64,000 nt of DNA from Deinococcus detaillensis (GTDB lineage Bacteria > Deinococcota > Deinococci > Deinococcales > Deinococcaceae), in contig NZ_VKDB01000003.1 of NCBI RefSeq assembly GCF_007280555.1, positions 265,376 through 329,375 on the forward strand, read 5' to 3'. A program made the translations under genes and the position numbers. The notes beneath the pieces were generated by a model. It searched no databases. It was not told the origin of the DNA and saw only the letters and a program-made list of their open reading frames with translations. This document shows positions 31,497 to 39,671 of this stretch, piece by piece (position 1 is the first letter of the stretch; every line of letters starts with the position of its first letter).

Positions 31497-32270
31497 TTAG
31501 GGCCGCACTTCCCGCAAGTCCGGCAAAAAAACCCGAATCTGCCCCGCCGCGCTGAGCGTCACAATTCGCCCGCCCACTGCGCCGATTAGTCCGGGGCCGT
31601 GCGGCACACTGGCGACGGGCTGATCGCCGCTGCCTAAGCGCTCCAAAGCGCTGCCGGTGAGTCGGTACAGGCCCTGTCCGGTTTGAACGCTGGGCAGACT
31701 GCTGACCGCCACGCCGCGCCCCGGCAAGCGGTAGACGTAAGCGGGAGCGTCCGTCCCCAGCCGTGCAGGGCTGAGTAAGCTGGCGGGGCTGCCAGGACGG
31801 TACAAGTTGCCGCCCACCAAAGCGTATTCTTCGCCGTCGCCGCCAGTCAGCACGGCGCTGGGCGTGCCGAGAACGCCGCCCGCCGCGCCGCCGGAATAAT
31901 TGAGGGCGGTGCCGTCCTGCAAATAAATGCGCTGCTGGCTGAGCTTGGCAACCCGCCCGACCACCCGCGTCTCCGGCGGGCCGTCTAAAGTCACGATCAG
32001 TCCGGCACTCGGCAGCGCCCCCCACGCCACGTTGCCCACCCAGGCGGCGGCCACAGCGGGCGCGGGCAGCGGCGCGAGCTGCGCCCTGAGGCTGGGAGCG
32101 CGGGCCACGAAGGCTTGCCCGCCCGACACCCAAGTCACGCCCACGTCGCTGAAATCAGCTTGAAAGGGGAGAGGAGCGCTCGGTTGCCGATGGGTCTGAA
32201 CAGGGGCGCAGGCGGTCAGCACAGCCAGGAAAGGGGCGGCCAAGAAAGGGACAGCCAGCCAGCGCTTCAC
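31497..32270 (-). CDS. Lipoprotein with repeat-like beta domain, coupled to murF
   Basis: 257 residues. The GTG start at 32270 overlaps the murF TGA (GTGA), which fixes it despite an open frame to 32369. Signal peptide VKRWLAVPFLAAPFLAVLTAC with lipobox LTAC and Cys21. The mature part alternates short strands and Gly/Pro turns (WVSGGQAFVA, VAKLSQQRIYLQDG, LYRLTGSALERLG, VGGRIVTLSAAGQIRVF), suggesting a small beta-propeller. Function unknown. Coupling to murF suggests a role linked to peptidoglycan building or sensing at the outer face of the membrane. Confidence 0.82.
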   Translation of the reverse strand: MKRWLAVPFLAAPFLAVLTACAPVQTHRQPSAPLPFQADFSDVGVTWVSGGQAFVARAPSLRAQLAPLPAPAVAAAWVGNVAWGALPSAGLIVTLDGPPETRVVGRVAKLSQQRIYLQDGTALNYSGGAAGGVLGTPSAVLTGGDGEEYALVGGNLYRPGSPASLLSPARLGTDAPAYVYRLPGRGVAVSSLPSVQTGQGLYRLTGSALERLGSGDQPVASVPHGPGLIGAVGGRIVTLSAAGQIRVFLPDLREVRP

Positions 32271-33559
32271 TTTTTCTCCTCCTGAACTGGACTGGCCCGC
32301 AGTTCCAGTAGAGCGTCCACCACACTGTCTAGGCCCACGCCTTCCGCCAGCCGCTTTTCCGGCGTCCACGAGATGCCCCGGCTGGCCTTGACCAAAATCA
32401 CGTCGCCATCCCTGACTTCGGCTCTCAGGGCTTCCAATAGGGGCGGCACGCTGGCAAAGGCCCGCTCGCCCAGCAGCTCGGCAAACGGGCCGACGCCGTA
32501 AGTCAAATCAGCGTGCTGGCGGGACAGCGTTCCGACTTCGGCGTGCATGGCCCGCTCATCCTCGCCAAGTTCCAGCATTTGGCCCAGCACGCTGATTTTG
32601 CGGCCCCCAAATGTGCTCAGCGCTTCCAGCGCGGCTTTCATACTCAGCGGCGAGGCGTTGTAGGTGTCGTCAATGACGGTAAAGCGTCCCGCCAGCACGC
32701 GGTAGCGGCCCCCCGGCACGCTGACCACGCTCAGGCGCTCGGCGGCCCGTCTGAGGTCTAGGCCCGCTTGCTCGGCCAGCGCTAGGCCCAGCACGGCAGC
32801 TTCGGCCTGCACTTTGGAAGCGTGGGGCAAGTTCACGGCCACGTCTCCGAAAGTAAAAGAAGCTCCCTCGGCATTGACCGTCAGGTGCTGGCCTGCGAAA
32901 CTCGCGCCCTCAAAGCCGTAGGTGTCCACGCCTGCGAACCACTCGGCGGCCTGCTGCGAGACGAGTCGGCGGGCCGCTTCCAAGATCACGCCTTTTTCCC
33001 TTGCCACGCCCGCCACGCTGCCCAGCGCTTCCAAGTGCGCCGCACCGATGCTGGTAATCACGCCCACGTCCGGTCGTACCAAGTCCACCAGTTCGCGCAT
33101 TTCACCGGGGCGGTCAATGCCCATTTCCACCACCAGAGGAGACCCGGAGCGCCCAAATTCCAGCAAAAAGCAGGCGATAGCAGGCAGGGTATTGAAAACC
33201 GGCATAAAGTGCGCGTCCAGCGCGGCGGCGGCGTAACTTTTGGCGGTGGTTTTGCCCACGCTGCCGGTGATGCCGACGACCAGCGAGTTGTGCCGACGCT
33301 CGGCCGTGGCCCAAGCAAACAGGGCGTCGCGGGCGTCGGGAACCCGCACGGCGCGGGGCACGTTCAAGTCGGTGAGCACAAAGGGTGCGCCGCGCTCTAG
33401 AGCCTGATTTACGAAGGCATTGCCGTGCATCTGTTCGCCCGGCAGCGCCACAAACGCCGTCTCGGGGCCAGCTTGGCGCGAGTCCCAGGTCAGGCGGGCG
33501 GCGGGCCGCGCCTGCGGGTGAATCTCGGCGGCAAAAGGCAAATCGGTGAGGGAAAGCAT
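32267..33559 (-). CDS. murF: UDP-N-acetylmuramoyl-tripeptide-D-alanyl-D-alanine ligase
   Basis: 430-residue Mur ligase that adds D-Ala-D-Ala to the cytoplasmic peptidoglycan precursor. It has the ATP loop GITGSVGKTTAKSYAA (about 95-110), VVEMGIDRPGEM, VITSIGAAHLEALGS, and the C-terminal VIDDTYNASPLSMKAAL with VLGQMLELG. The length is normal. Followed by the coupled lipoprotein gene and then mraY on the same strand. The start at 33559 is supported by a perfectly placed TATACT box. Confidence 0.96.
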   Translation of the reverse strand: MLSLTDLPFAAEIHPQARPAARLTWDSRQAGPETAFVALPGEQMHGNAFVNQALERGAPFVLTDLNVPRAVRVPDARDALFAWATAERRHNSLVVGITGSVGKTTAKSYAAAALDAHFMPVFNTLPAIACFLLEFGRSGSPLVVEMGIDRPGEMRELVDLVRPDVGVITSIGAAHLEALGSVAGVAREKGVILEAARRLVSQQAAEWFAGVDTYGFEGASFAGQHLTVNAEGASFTFGDVAVNLPHASKVQAEAAVLGLALAEQAGLDLRRAAERLSVVSVPGGRYRVLAGRFTVIDDTYNASPLSMKAALEALSTFGGRKISVLGQMLELGEDERAMHAEVGTLSRQHADLTYGVGPFAELLGERAFASVPPLLEALRAEVRDGDVILVKASRGISWTPEKRLAEGVGLDSVVDALLELRASPVQEEKK

Positions 33560-33566
33560 GGAAAAG

Positions 33567-33572
33567 AGTATA
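33567..33572 (-). promoter_or_regulatory. -10 element of murF
   Basis: TATACT, seven bases before the ATG at 33559. Confidence 0.65.
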
Positions 33573-33633
33573 GGCAGGGCGCTTGAGCCTCAGGCTAGCG
33601 CTTTCTGAGTTCCTCTCGCTACACCCCCCAAAT

Positions 33634-35226
33634 TCAGGGAATCACCACGTCCACCTGCGCTCCAGCTTCCAGCGAGAGCAGCAGCTTCAGCGGAGTGTCG
33701 CCGTGCTTGAGGAGGTAGGTCAAGAAATTCATCTCGCGCTCTTGGAGGTGTCCAGCGGGCAGCAGGTGTTTTTTGAGCCGGGTCAGTTGGCCGCTCTTGT
33801 CGTCCTCAGCGCGGGCGAGGGCCGAGTAGGCTTGCTGGCGGTGGCGCTCCAAGCGGCTCATGGTGCGGTTCTTACTGCGCTCCACGCTGCTTTTCAGGGT
33901 CGGATCGAGCGCCGAGAGTTCGTTCATCAGGGCGCTGAACTCGCCTTCCAAGTGATTGATCCGCTCCTGACTCAGCGCGGCGGCTTGTTGCTGACTTGCC
34001 AGCGCCTTGCCCAGCGTGCCTTCAGGGTCACGCTGAAACTGCGCCGCCGTGACGCCGAAACGCTCCAGCAGTCGGGCCACATTCGGCTCCAGCCAGGTCA
34101 CGCTCAGGCGCGGCCACAGAACCGGCTGCTCTAAGCCGTGAAGCCCGTAGACCCCGCGCAGCTCGGCGGCGTAGGCCAGTTCACCCGGCCCCACCACGAA
34201 GGCGGCGGTGGGCAGCAAGTAATCTTGGATGATGGGGCGCAGCCCAGCGGCGGGGGTAATCCGGCTGGGGTCACTGTCCAGTAGCGAGAGCAACTCGGCT
34301 TTGGTGTAGCCCTCAAACGCCTTGCCGCCCTGCTGCGAAACGCGCAGCAAGGTGCGCTGGCCGCTTTCTTCTTCCACAAACAAGTTCGTCGATCCGGGTG
34401 GGCGGCGAAGCTGGGCGGCGTAGCCCTGCGCTTCAAGTTGCTCGGCGGCAGCTTCGATGCGCTGCGGGCCTTCGAGGGGACGCTCGATTTCGGCAGCCAG
34501 CGCCGGGGCCATCAAGCGGGCCAGCGCTGGATGCAGCGGGTCGAGCACGATCAGGCCGTGCTCGCCCAGCAGGGTGTACATCAAGCGGGCGAACACGTCG
34601 GCGTACGTCCGGCCCTTGAAGGCGAAATCCAGACGTGAGCGCACCGCCGCTTTGTGCGCTTCGGGGGCGTCAAATTCGCCGATCAGTTCCAGCAGTTGCG
34701 CTGACCACTCGGCCCGCCAAGCGATGCGGCCCACCGGCACGCCGCGCGGCAAGTCGAGGCGCGGCTCAAATTCGCGCTCCGAAAAGTCGAGCAGATGGGT
34801 GGAGGCCACTTCGTCGGCGTCGTGGTCTTGGCTGGCGATCCAAAACACCGGCAAGACCGGGCGCTCCTCGGTGCTGAGCTGACGGGCCAGCAAAATGGCG
34901 TCGGCGGCTTTGTGGACGCTGTAGGCCGGGCCGCCCAGCAGTCCGGCTTGTTGTCCGGCCACCACCACCCGCGCTTCTGGGTGCGAGAGCTTTTCGAGTT
35001 GCGCGGCGAGCATTTTGGCGGCTGGGTCGGCTTTTTTGGCTGTGCCGTCCGGCAAACCCACATCAAGGTGGTAAGCCCGCAACGCGGCGGCCAGAGCGGG
35101 GCGATCAAGGACGCGCTGCGCCTGCAAAAAGGCGGGCAAGTCGGCGGGCGTGCGAGCAAAAAACTCGCTCAGGTGGCCCGCTCGGTAAGCGTCGAGCAGG
35201 GGCAGGCGGGCGGGCGCGGAAGTCAT
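33634..35226 (-). CDS. bshC: Bacillithiol synthase (cysteine-adding enzyme BshC)
   Basis: 530-residue enzyme that joins cysteine to GlcN-malate in the last step of bacillithiol synthesis, the low-molecular-weight thiol used in Deinococcus. It has VVAGQQAGLLGGPAYSVHKAAD, LPVFWIASQDHDADEV, and the coiled-coil part (SQQQAALSQERINHLEGEF), all in family order. ATG 35226 (MTSAPARLPLLDAYRAG) fits family alignments better than the open frame to 35256. bshA and bshB are not in this window. Confidence 0.94.
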   Translation of the reverse strand: MTSAPARLPLLDAYRAGHLSEFFARTPADLPAFLQAQRVLDRPALAAALRAYHLDVGLPDGTAKKADPAAKMLAAQLEKLSHPEARVVVAGQQAGLLGGPAYSVHKAADAILLARQLSTEERPVLPVFWIASQDHDADEVASTHLLDFSEREFEPRLDLPRGVPVGRIAWRAEWSAQLLELIGEFDAPEAHKAAVRSRLDFAFKGRTYADVFARLMYTLLGEHGLIVLDPLHPALARLMAPALAAEIERPLEGPQRIEAAAEQLEAQGYAAQLRRPPGSTNLFVEEESGQRTLLRVSQQGGKAFEGYTKAELLSLLDSDPSRITPAAGLRPIIQDYLLPTAAFVVGPGELAYAAELRGVYGLHGLEQPVLWPRLSVTWLEPNVARLLERFGVTAAQFQRDPEGTLGKALASQQQAAALSQERINHLEGEFSALMNELSALDPTLKSSVERSKNRTMSRLERHRQQAYSALARAEDDKSGQLTRLKKHLLPAGHLQEREMNFLTYLLKHGDTPLKLLLSLEAGAQVDVVIP

Positions 35227-35299
35227 GCGGGTATCATCATGCACCCTGCGGCGCACGGTTTGTGTTCATGGCTTCCAAACGCTGGCCCGCTGACGGTGC

Positions 35300-35974
35300 T
35301 CAGGCTCCCAGCGGTTGCCGAGCGGCCTTTTCTAAGCCGCCTCTGTCCATCACCACGATGCGGCGGTAGCCCAAATCCAGCAGCCCACGCGAGCGGAACT
35401 CGCCGAGCAGCTTGGTGATGGTTTCGCGGGTGCTGCCCACCGCGTGCGCCAAATCCTGATGCGAGATGCGCCCGCGCAGAGCCACTTGCTGATCGTGGTT
35501 CTCGCCGCTTTCGTTGGCCAGCTCCAAAAGGGCCAGCGCCAGCCGCTGCGAGACCTCCAAAAAGACCAGTTGCGAGAGCCGGTCTTGCAGGCCACGTGTT
35601 TGGCGCACCACCTGGGTGCTGAGCGCCACGCTGAGGTCGGGCGAGCGGCTCATCAAGTCGCGCAGGGCCTCGCCGCCGATCATCAGCGCGGAGAGGTCGT
35701 CCATCGCTTCGGCGTAGAGGCCGTATTTGCCGTTGTCGAGCAGGGCGGTCAGGCCCAAGAGGTCACCGGGGCCATGCACGTTGACCGTCACTTCGCGGGC
35801 ACTTGCGCCCAGCCGGTAGAGCCGGGCGTGGCCGCTTTGCAGCATGTACAGCGTTTCAGCCGGGTCATCGGCGTGCAGCACAATGCTGCCGCGACTCCAG
35901 TGGTGTTGGCGAGTGGTGGAGAGGAGCGAAACGCGGGCCGCTTCGGGAAGGGCCGCAAGGAAGCCGGGCAACAT
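35300..35974 (-). CDS. Crp/Fnr-family transcription regulator
   Basis: 224 residues. The cyclic-nucleotide-binding-like barrel spans about 1-120 (VLHADDPAETLYMLQSGHARLY, VNVHGPGDLLG), followed by the dimerisation helix and a winged helix-turn-helix near 165-205 (ISHQDLAHAVGSTRETITKLLGEF). No Fe-S cysteines are present, so it is not an Fnr oxygen sensor. Architecture and context resemble the Deinococcus Crp-type stress regulator DdrI, but identity is not proven. Divergent from the WecG-like gene across a 156-base AT-richer region. Confidence 0.9.
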   Translation of the reverse strand: MLPGFLAALPEAARVSLLSTTRQHHWSRGSIVLHADDPAETLYMLQSGHARLYRLGASAREVTVNVHGPGDLLGLTALLDNGKYGLYAEAMDDLSALMIGGEALRDLMSRSPDLSVALSTQVVRQTRGLQDRLSQLVFLEVSQRLALALLELANESGENHDQQVALRGRISHQDLAHAVGSTRETITKLLGEFRSRGLLDLGYRRIVVMDRGGLEKAARQPLGA

Positions 35975-35979
35975 GCTTC

Positions 35980-36007
35980 ATAGTATTTTCATGTATTGCC
36001 GAACCAA
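35980..36007 (-). promoter_or_regulatory. Promoter of the Crp/Fnr gene
   Basis: TTGGTT (36002-36007), 16-base spacer, TACTAT (35980-35985), five bases before the ATG at 35974. Confidence 0.55.
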
Positions 36008-36067
36008 AGGGAAGGTAAAGCACATTAGCGGGTACCAGTCAAACGAGGCGCTGGATCAGTCCCCGTG

Positions 36068-36073
36068 CTAAAC
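36068..36073 (+). promoter_or_regulatory. -10 element for the WecG-like gene and its mini-ORFs
   Basis: TAAACT. Transcription from about 36081 would give a roughly 50-base leader holding AAGGA and two short ORFs. Confidence 0.45.
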
Positions 36074-36102
36074 TGCGGCCCACAAGGACTTAGCCCCCGC
36101 CT

Positions 36103-36120
36103 ATGAGCCGATACCTATGA
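36103..36120 (+). CDS. Five-codon upstream ORF 1 (MSRYL)
   Basis: ATG AGC CGA TAC CTA TGA. Its TGA overlaps the ATG of the next mini-ORF (ATGA). Part of a 14-base CCTATGA repeat. Confidence 0.4.
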   Translation: MSRYL

Positions 36121-36134
36121 CCAAACACCTATGA
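36117..36134 (+). CDS. Five-codon upstream ORF 2 (MTKHL)
   Basis: ATG ACC AAA CAC CTA TGA. Its TGA overlaps the ATG of the WecG-like gene. Each 14-base step shifts the frame by one base short of a codon multiple, so stop and start overlap each time. Confidence 0.4.
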   Translation: MTKHL

Positions 36135-36934
36135 CCCGTCCCCGCCTGACGCTGCTCGATTTGCCTCTCGACCCCGTCACCCTCGACCAAGCGCTCGAGC
36201 GCCTCAGCGTCTGGGTGCAGCCGGGTCAGCGCTCAGCGCACACGGTGGTCACGCTCAATCCTGAATTCATCATGCAGGCGCGGGCCGAAGACGCCCAAAC
36301 CGCAATGACTCAGGCTGCAACAAATCAGGCCGCAGCGCCCAGCGCCTTTACGCAGGCCATGCAGCAAGCTGACCTCGTCACCGCCGACGGGGTGGGGATT
36401 GTCTGGGCCGCCCGTAAACTGCTGGGCCAAGAAGTGCCGCGTGCGCCGGGCTTTGATTTGACCAGCGGCCTGATGGCCAAGCACGGCAGCGCCCTGCGCG
36501 TCTTTTTTCTCGGCTCCAAGCCGGGCGTGGCTGAAGCGGCGGCGGCGGCGGCGGTCAGCCGTTACGGCATTCAGGTGGCGGGCGTGCATCACGGCTACTT
36601 CGACACCAGCGAAGATCAGCGGGTGGCCGAACTCATTCGCGCCAGCGGCGCAGATCTGCTGCTGACCGGCATGGGCGCGGGGCGGCAAGAAACATTCAAC
36701 GAATACTGGCGCGGCGTGCTGGGCGTACCGGTGATGATCGGCTGCGGCGGCGTCCTGGACGTGCTGGCGGGCAGCGCTCAACTGGCCCCGGTCTGGACAC
36801 GCAAGCTGGGCGTCGAGTGGATCTGGCGTGTGGTCGGCGACCGCAAGCGCTGGGGCCGCGCTCCCAGATTGGCCCGTTTCGTGCTGCTGGTCAACCGGCA
36901 GGCCAAAGCTACAGGCCACCGCGCCAAGCCCTGA
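36131..36934 (+). CDS. WecG/TagA/CpsF family glycosyltransferase
   Basis: 267 residues. The family core is visible: VTLNPEFIMQA, LVTADGVGIVWAARKL, RVFFLGSKPGVAEAAAAAA, ADLLLTGMGAGRQETF and MIGCGGVLDVLAGS. WKR-like basic residues near the C terminus (DRKRWGRAPRLARF) probably contact the membrane. These GT26 enzymes add an N-acetylmannosamine-type sugar to undecaprenyl-linked GlcNAc for surface polymers. An internal Ala/Gln-rich insertion (TQAATNQAAAPSAFTQ) is unusual. Its ATG is the last of three overlapping starts. Confidence 0.9.
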   Translation: MTRPRLTLLDLPLDPVTLDQALERLSVWVQPGQRSAHTVVTLNPEFIMQARAEDAQTAMTQAATNQAAAPSAFTQAMQQADLVTADGVGIVWAARKLLGQEVPRAPGFDLTSGLMAKHGSALRVFFLGSKPGVAEAAAAAAVSRYGIQVAGVHHGYFDTSEDQRVAELIRASGADLLLTGMGAGRQETFNEYWRGVLGVPVMIGCGGVLDVLAGSAQLAPVWTRKLGVEWIWRVVGDRKRWGRAPRLARFVLLVNRQAKATGHRAKP

Positions 36935-37101
36935 ACCGGACACCAAAAAAGTTGAGCTGAGCCTGGAAATCCAAAAATGCCCAGCCCAAGCGCCTTGCCT
37001 CTCACCCCCGCTCATTTCTGACAGTAGACTAGGAAAGCGCAAACCACGTTCTACATTCACTGTGCTCGAACTTCCTGTGTTCTGGTTGCTGAGGGGGACT
37101 T

Positions 37102-38343
37102 ATGAAACCACGCGTGTTGGGTATGATTCTCGCCGGTGGTCAAGGCTCACGGCTCTCGCCGCTGACTTTGCGCCGCTCCAAGCCTGCCGTGCCGTTTGGC
37201 AGCAAATACCGAATTATTGATTTTGCCATCAACAATTTCATCAACTCCGGCTTTTTCAGTATCTACGTGATGACCCAGTACAAAGCCCAAAGCCTCACCG
37301 AGCACATCCAGCGCGGCTGGCGCTTCGGCACCTTCCTGAGCGATTACTTCATCACTTTGGTTCCGGCCCAGATGTACCGCTTCGAGGAACTCGGCCCGGT
37401 CTGGTACAGAGGCACCGCCGACGCCGTGTACCAAAACCTGCACCTGGTCGACAACCACAACTCCGATTACGTGGCGATTTTTTCCGGCGATCACATCTAC
37501 AAAATGAACGTCGAACACATGCTCCAGCAGCACATCGATTCGCGGGCGGATGTGAGCATTGCCGCTTACCCGATGCCCCAGAGCCAGGCGCACCAGTTCG
37601 GCATCATGCACGTCGACGAAAAGTGGAAAGTCACCGACTTTTTGGAAAAACCCGCCAACCCGCCGAGCATTCCCGGCCAGCCTGGCACCAGCCTAACCAG
37701 CATGGGCAATTACATCTTTTCGCGCCGCGCCCTCGATGAACTGCTCGAAACCAGCATGTCGAACGGCGAGGAGGGTTTTGATTTCGGTAAAGACGTGATT
37801 CCGCGTGCGCTTTCAGACGGCTACAACGTGATGGCCTACGACTTTCACAAAAACCCGATTCCTGGCCAGGACCGTCCCAACTTGTACTGGCGCGACGTGG
37901 GCACGCTCGACGCTTACTTTGAAGCCAACATGGATCTGGTGACGGTCAATCCAGAATTCGACATCTACAACGCCGATTGGCCGCTGCGAACCAGCAGCGA
38001 GTTTTCACCGCCGGCCAAGTTCGTCCACGAATCCGAAGGGCGGCGCGGGCAAGCCTTTAACAGCATCATGGCGGGGGGCACCATTATTTCCGGCGGCACT
38101 GTCCGCGACAGCGTGTTGGGCCGCGCCGTGCACAGCCACTCGCATTCGCTGGTGGAAAGCTCGGTGCTGTTTGACAACGTGCAAATTGGCCGCCACAGCC
38201 AGATTCGCCGCACCATCATCGACAAAGACGTGATCGTCCCGCCTGGCACCCGCATCGGCTACAACGCCGAGGAAGACCGTGCCAGAGGCTTTACCGTCAC
38301 TGAAGCGGGCGTGGTGGTGGTGCCCAAGAGTTACACCTTCTAA
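37102..38343 (+). CDS. glgC: Glucose-1-phosphate adenylyltransferase
   Basis: 413-residue ADP-glucose pyrophosphorylase, first committed step of glycogen synthesis. Nucleotidyltransferase motifs are [15 protein letters not shown] (residues 8-22), [46 protein letters not shown] and [18 protein letters not shown]-terminal left-handed beta-helix ([31 protein letters not shown]) is the allosteric domain. Start supported by GAGGGGG six bases upstream. It is followed by a hairpin shared with aat. Confidence 0.97.
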   Translation: MKPRVLGMILAGGQGSRLSPLTLRRSKPAVPFGSKYRIIDFAINNFINSGFFSIYVMTQYKAQSLTEHIQRGWRFGTFLSDYFITLVPAQMYRFEELGPVWYRGTADAVYQNLHLVDNHNSDYVAIFSGDHIYKMNVEHMLQQHIDSRADVSIAAYPMPQSQAHQFGIMHVDEKWKVTDFLEKPANPPSIPGQPGTSLTSMGNYIFSRRALDELLETSMSNGEEGFDFGKDVIPRALSDGYNVMAYDFHKNPIPGQDRPNLYWRDVGTLDAYFEANMDLVTVNPEFDIYNADWPLRTSSEFSPPAKFVHESEGRRGQAFNSIMAGGTIISGGTVRDSVLGRAVHSHSHSLVESSVLFDNVQIGRHSQIRRTIIDKDVIVPPGTRIGYNAEEDRARGFTVTEAGVVVVPKSYTF

Positions 38344-38380
38344 GTTATCTTCCAGATTCAAAAAGTACAGAGCTGACATT

Positions 38381-38412
38381 CAGCGCCGGATAAATAAGTT
38401 CATCCGGCGCTG
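38381..38412. terminator. Hairpin between convergent glgC and aat
   Basis: Perfect 11-bp stem CAGCGCCGGAT/ATCCGGCGCTG, 10-base loop. The right arm lies in the last codons of aat. No long T tract. Confidence 0.55.
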
Positions 38413-39053
38413 TCTCTAATCTGGAAGCGTTGCTCAAGGGCAGGCTGTTCTTCCAATGCTTCAAACTCCACGTCTTGGCCTAGCGCGGGGCGCAGGAGTC
38501 CGGCGTATTCGGCGGGCGTGATCTCGTACGTGCCGAACTGCTCGAGGTGCGGATTTTGCATCTGGGCGTCCAGAAAGCTGTAGCCTCTGCGGGTCAGGTG
38601 CTGCGACAAGCGCACCAGCGCCACCTTGCTGGCGTGTGTGACGGCGTGAAACATGGTTTCGCCGACGAACGCGCCGCCCAGCGCCAAGCCCAGCACGCCG
38701 CCTGCCAGTTGACCACCACGCCACGTTTCAAAGCTGTGAAGGAGGCCAGTTTCGTTGAGGTGCAGGTAAATACCGGCCAGCTCAGGGCTGATCCACGTTT
38801 CTTCGCGGGCCATGCAGCCGGCTAGCACGCCGGGAAAGTCGGCATTGATCCGCACCTCGAACCTGCTGAGGTGCTTGCTTAAGCTGCGCGGGATGTGGAG
38901 CGCCTCGCCCAGCGGCACCAGAGCGCGGCGGGTGCTGGAATACCATTCCAAGCCTTCACCGTTGTCCATCAAAAAGCCGCCGCCCGCATAGCCTCTGGCG
39001 ATTTCACGGGTCAGCGGATCAGGATGGTTGAGCATCGACATGGCGGTTGGCAC
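38400..39053 (-). CDS. aat: Leucyl/phenylalanyl-tRNA-protein transferase
   Basis: 217-residue N-end-rule enzyme that adds Leu or Phe to proteins with N-terminal Lys or Arg, marking them for ClpAP-type degradation. Family motifs: ARGYAGGGFLMDN, PRSLSKHLSRFEVRINADF, WISPELAGIYLHLNETG, the core GGVLGLALGGAFVGETMF and DAQMQNPHLEQFG. GTG 39053 is chosen because a TACTTT box lies six bases upstream; ATG 39041 or 39035 are alternatives. Confidence 0.94.
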   Translation of the reverse strand: MPTAMSMLNHPDPLTREIARGYAGGGFLMDNGEGLEWYSSTRRALVPLGEALHIPRSLSKHLSRFEVRINADFPGVLAGCMAREETWISPELAGIYLHLNETGLLHSFETWRGGQLAGGVLGLALGGAFVGETMFHAVTHASKVALVRLSQHLTRRGYSFLDAQMQNPHLEQFGTYEITPAEYAGLLRPALGQDVEFEALEEQPALEQRFQIRDSAG

Positions 39054-39059
39054 TTCACT

Positions 39060-39065
39060 AAAGTA
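39060..39065 (-). promoter_or_regulatory. -10 element of aat
   Basis: TACTTT, six bases before GTG 39053; decides the start. Confidence 0.55.
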
Positions 39066-39151
39066 GCGGGTTTTGGGCGTTACTGGGTAGCCCCCGCCGC
39101 TTTTTGTACCCCCGAAGTCCTAAGAAAAATGTCACATTGCCGCCCTCAGCT

Positions 39152-39586
39152 TTAGCGCGGATACAAAACAGCTTGGGTGCAGCGGAAGAGCGCCAGCGTT
39201 TTGCCTGCGGCGCTCACCTGCGCGTCCCAGACTTGGGTGGTGCGTCCGGCATGAATCAGCTTGGCTTCCACCTCGATCTGGCCGCTGCGGGCAGTCGAGA
39301 GAAAATTGCTTTTGAGTTCGATGGTCGTAAAATTGTGCGCTCCAGCGGGAAGTGCCAAGATGGTGCCGTACCCGCAAGCCGTGTCGGCCAGCCCGATGAC
39401 GGTGGCGGCGTGCAAAAAGCCGTTGGGGGCCAGCACTTCTTCGCGGATGTCGAGGTGCGCCCGCATCAGGCCCCGTTCGGCGTGGGTAAAAATGATGCCG
39501 AGCAGTCCCGGTAACCTTCCTTGACTGCGGGCGTTGATTTCGCTCAACTCTGGCGCGGCGGAGAGGGGTTTTTGCTGCTCGGTCAT
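39152..39586 (-). CDS. PaaI-family hotdog thioesterase
   Basis: 144 residues in a hotdog fold: GIIFTHAERGLMRAHLDIR, PNGFLHAATVIGLADTACG, NFTTIELKSNFLSTARSG and IHAGRTTQVWDAQV. This matches the PaaI/uncharacterised thioesterase group that hydrolyses acyl-CoA thioesters; the Asn-Gly-Phe-Leu-His stretch takes the place of the usual HGG loop. Substrate unknown. It is 98 bases downstream of the aat start and has its own -10 box. Confidence 0.85.
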   Translation of the reverse strand: MTEQQKPLSAAPELSEINARSQGRLPGLLGIIFTHAERGLMRAHLDIREEVLAPNGFLHAATVIGLADTACGYGTILALPAGAHNFTTIELKSNFLSTARSGQIEVEAKLIHAGRTTQVWDAQVSAAGKTLALFRCTQAVLYPR

Positions 39587-39592
39587 GCGGGG

Positions 39593-39598
39593 AGTGTA
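39593..39598 (-). promoter_or_regulatory. -10 element of the thioesterase gene
   Basis: TACACT, six bases before the ATG at 39586. Confidence 0.6.
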
Positions 39599-39659
39599 GC
39601 TCAGCGGCGCGGGCCAACGCCCAGCAGCAACCCTTTACCCTTTTCATGCGGCCTGCTCT

Positions 39660-39665
39660 TAGGGT
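39660..39665 (+). promoter_or_regulatory. -10 element of the GDSL gene
   Basis: TAGGGT, six bases before GTG 39672. Confidence 0.55.
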
Positions 39666-39671
39666 AAAGCT

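Noticed and set aside
30282..33559. A complete dcw-type cell-wall cluster
   Set aside because: Only murF, a lipoprotein and mraY are present; murD, ftsW, murG and others are absent, and bshC follows upstream.
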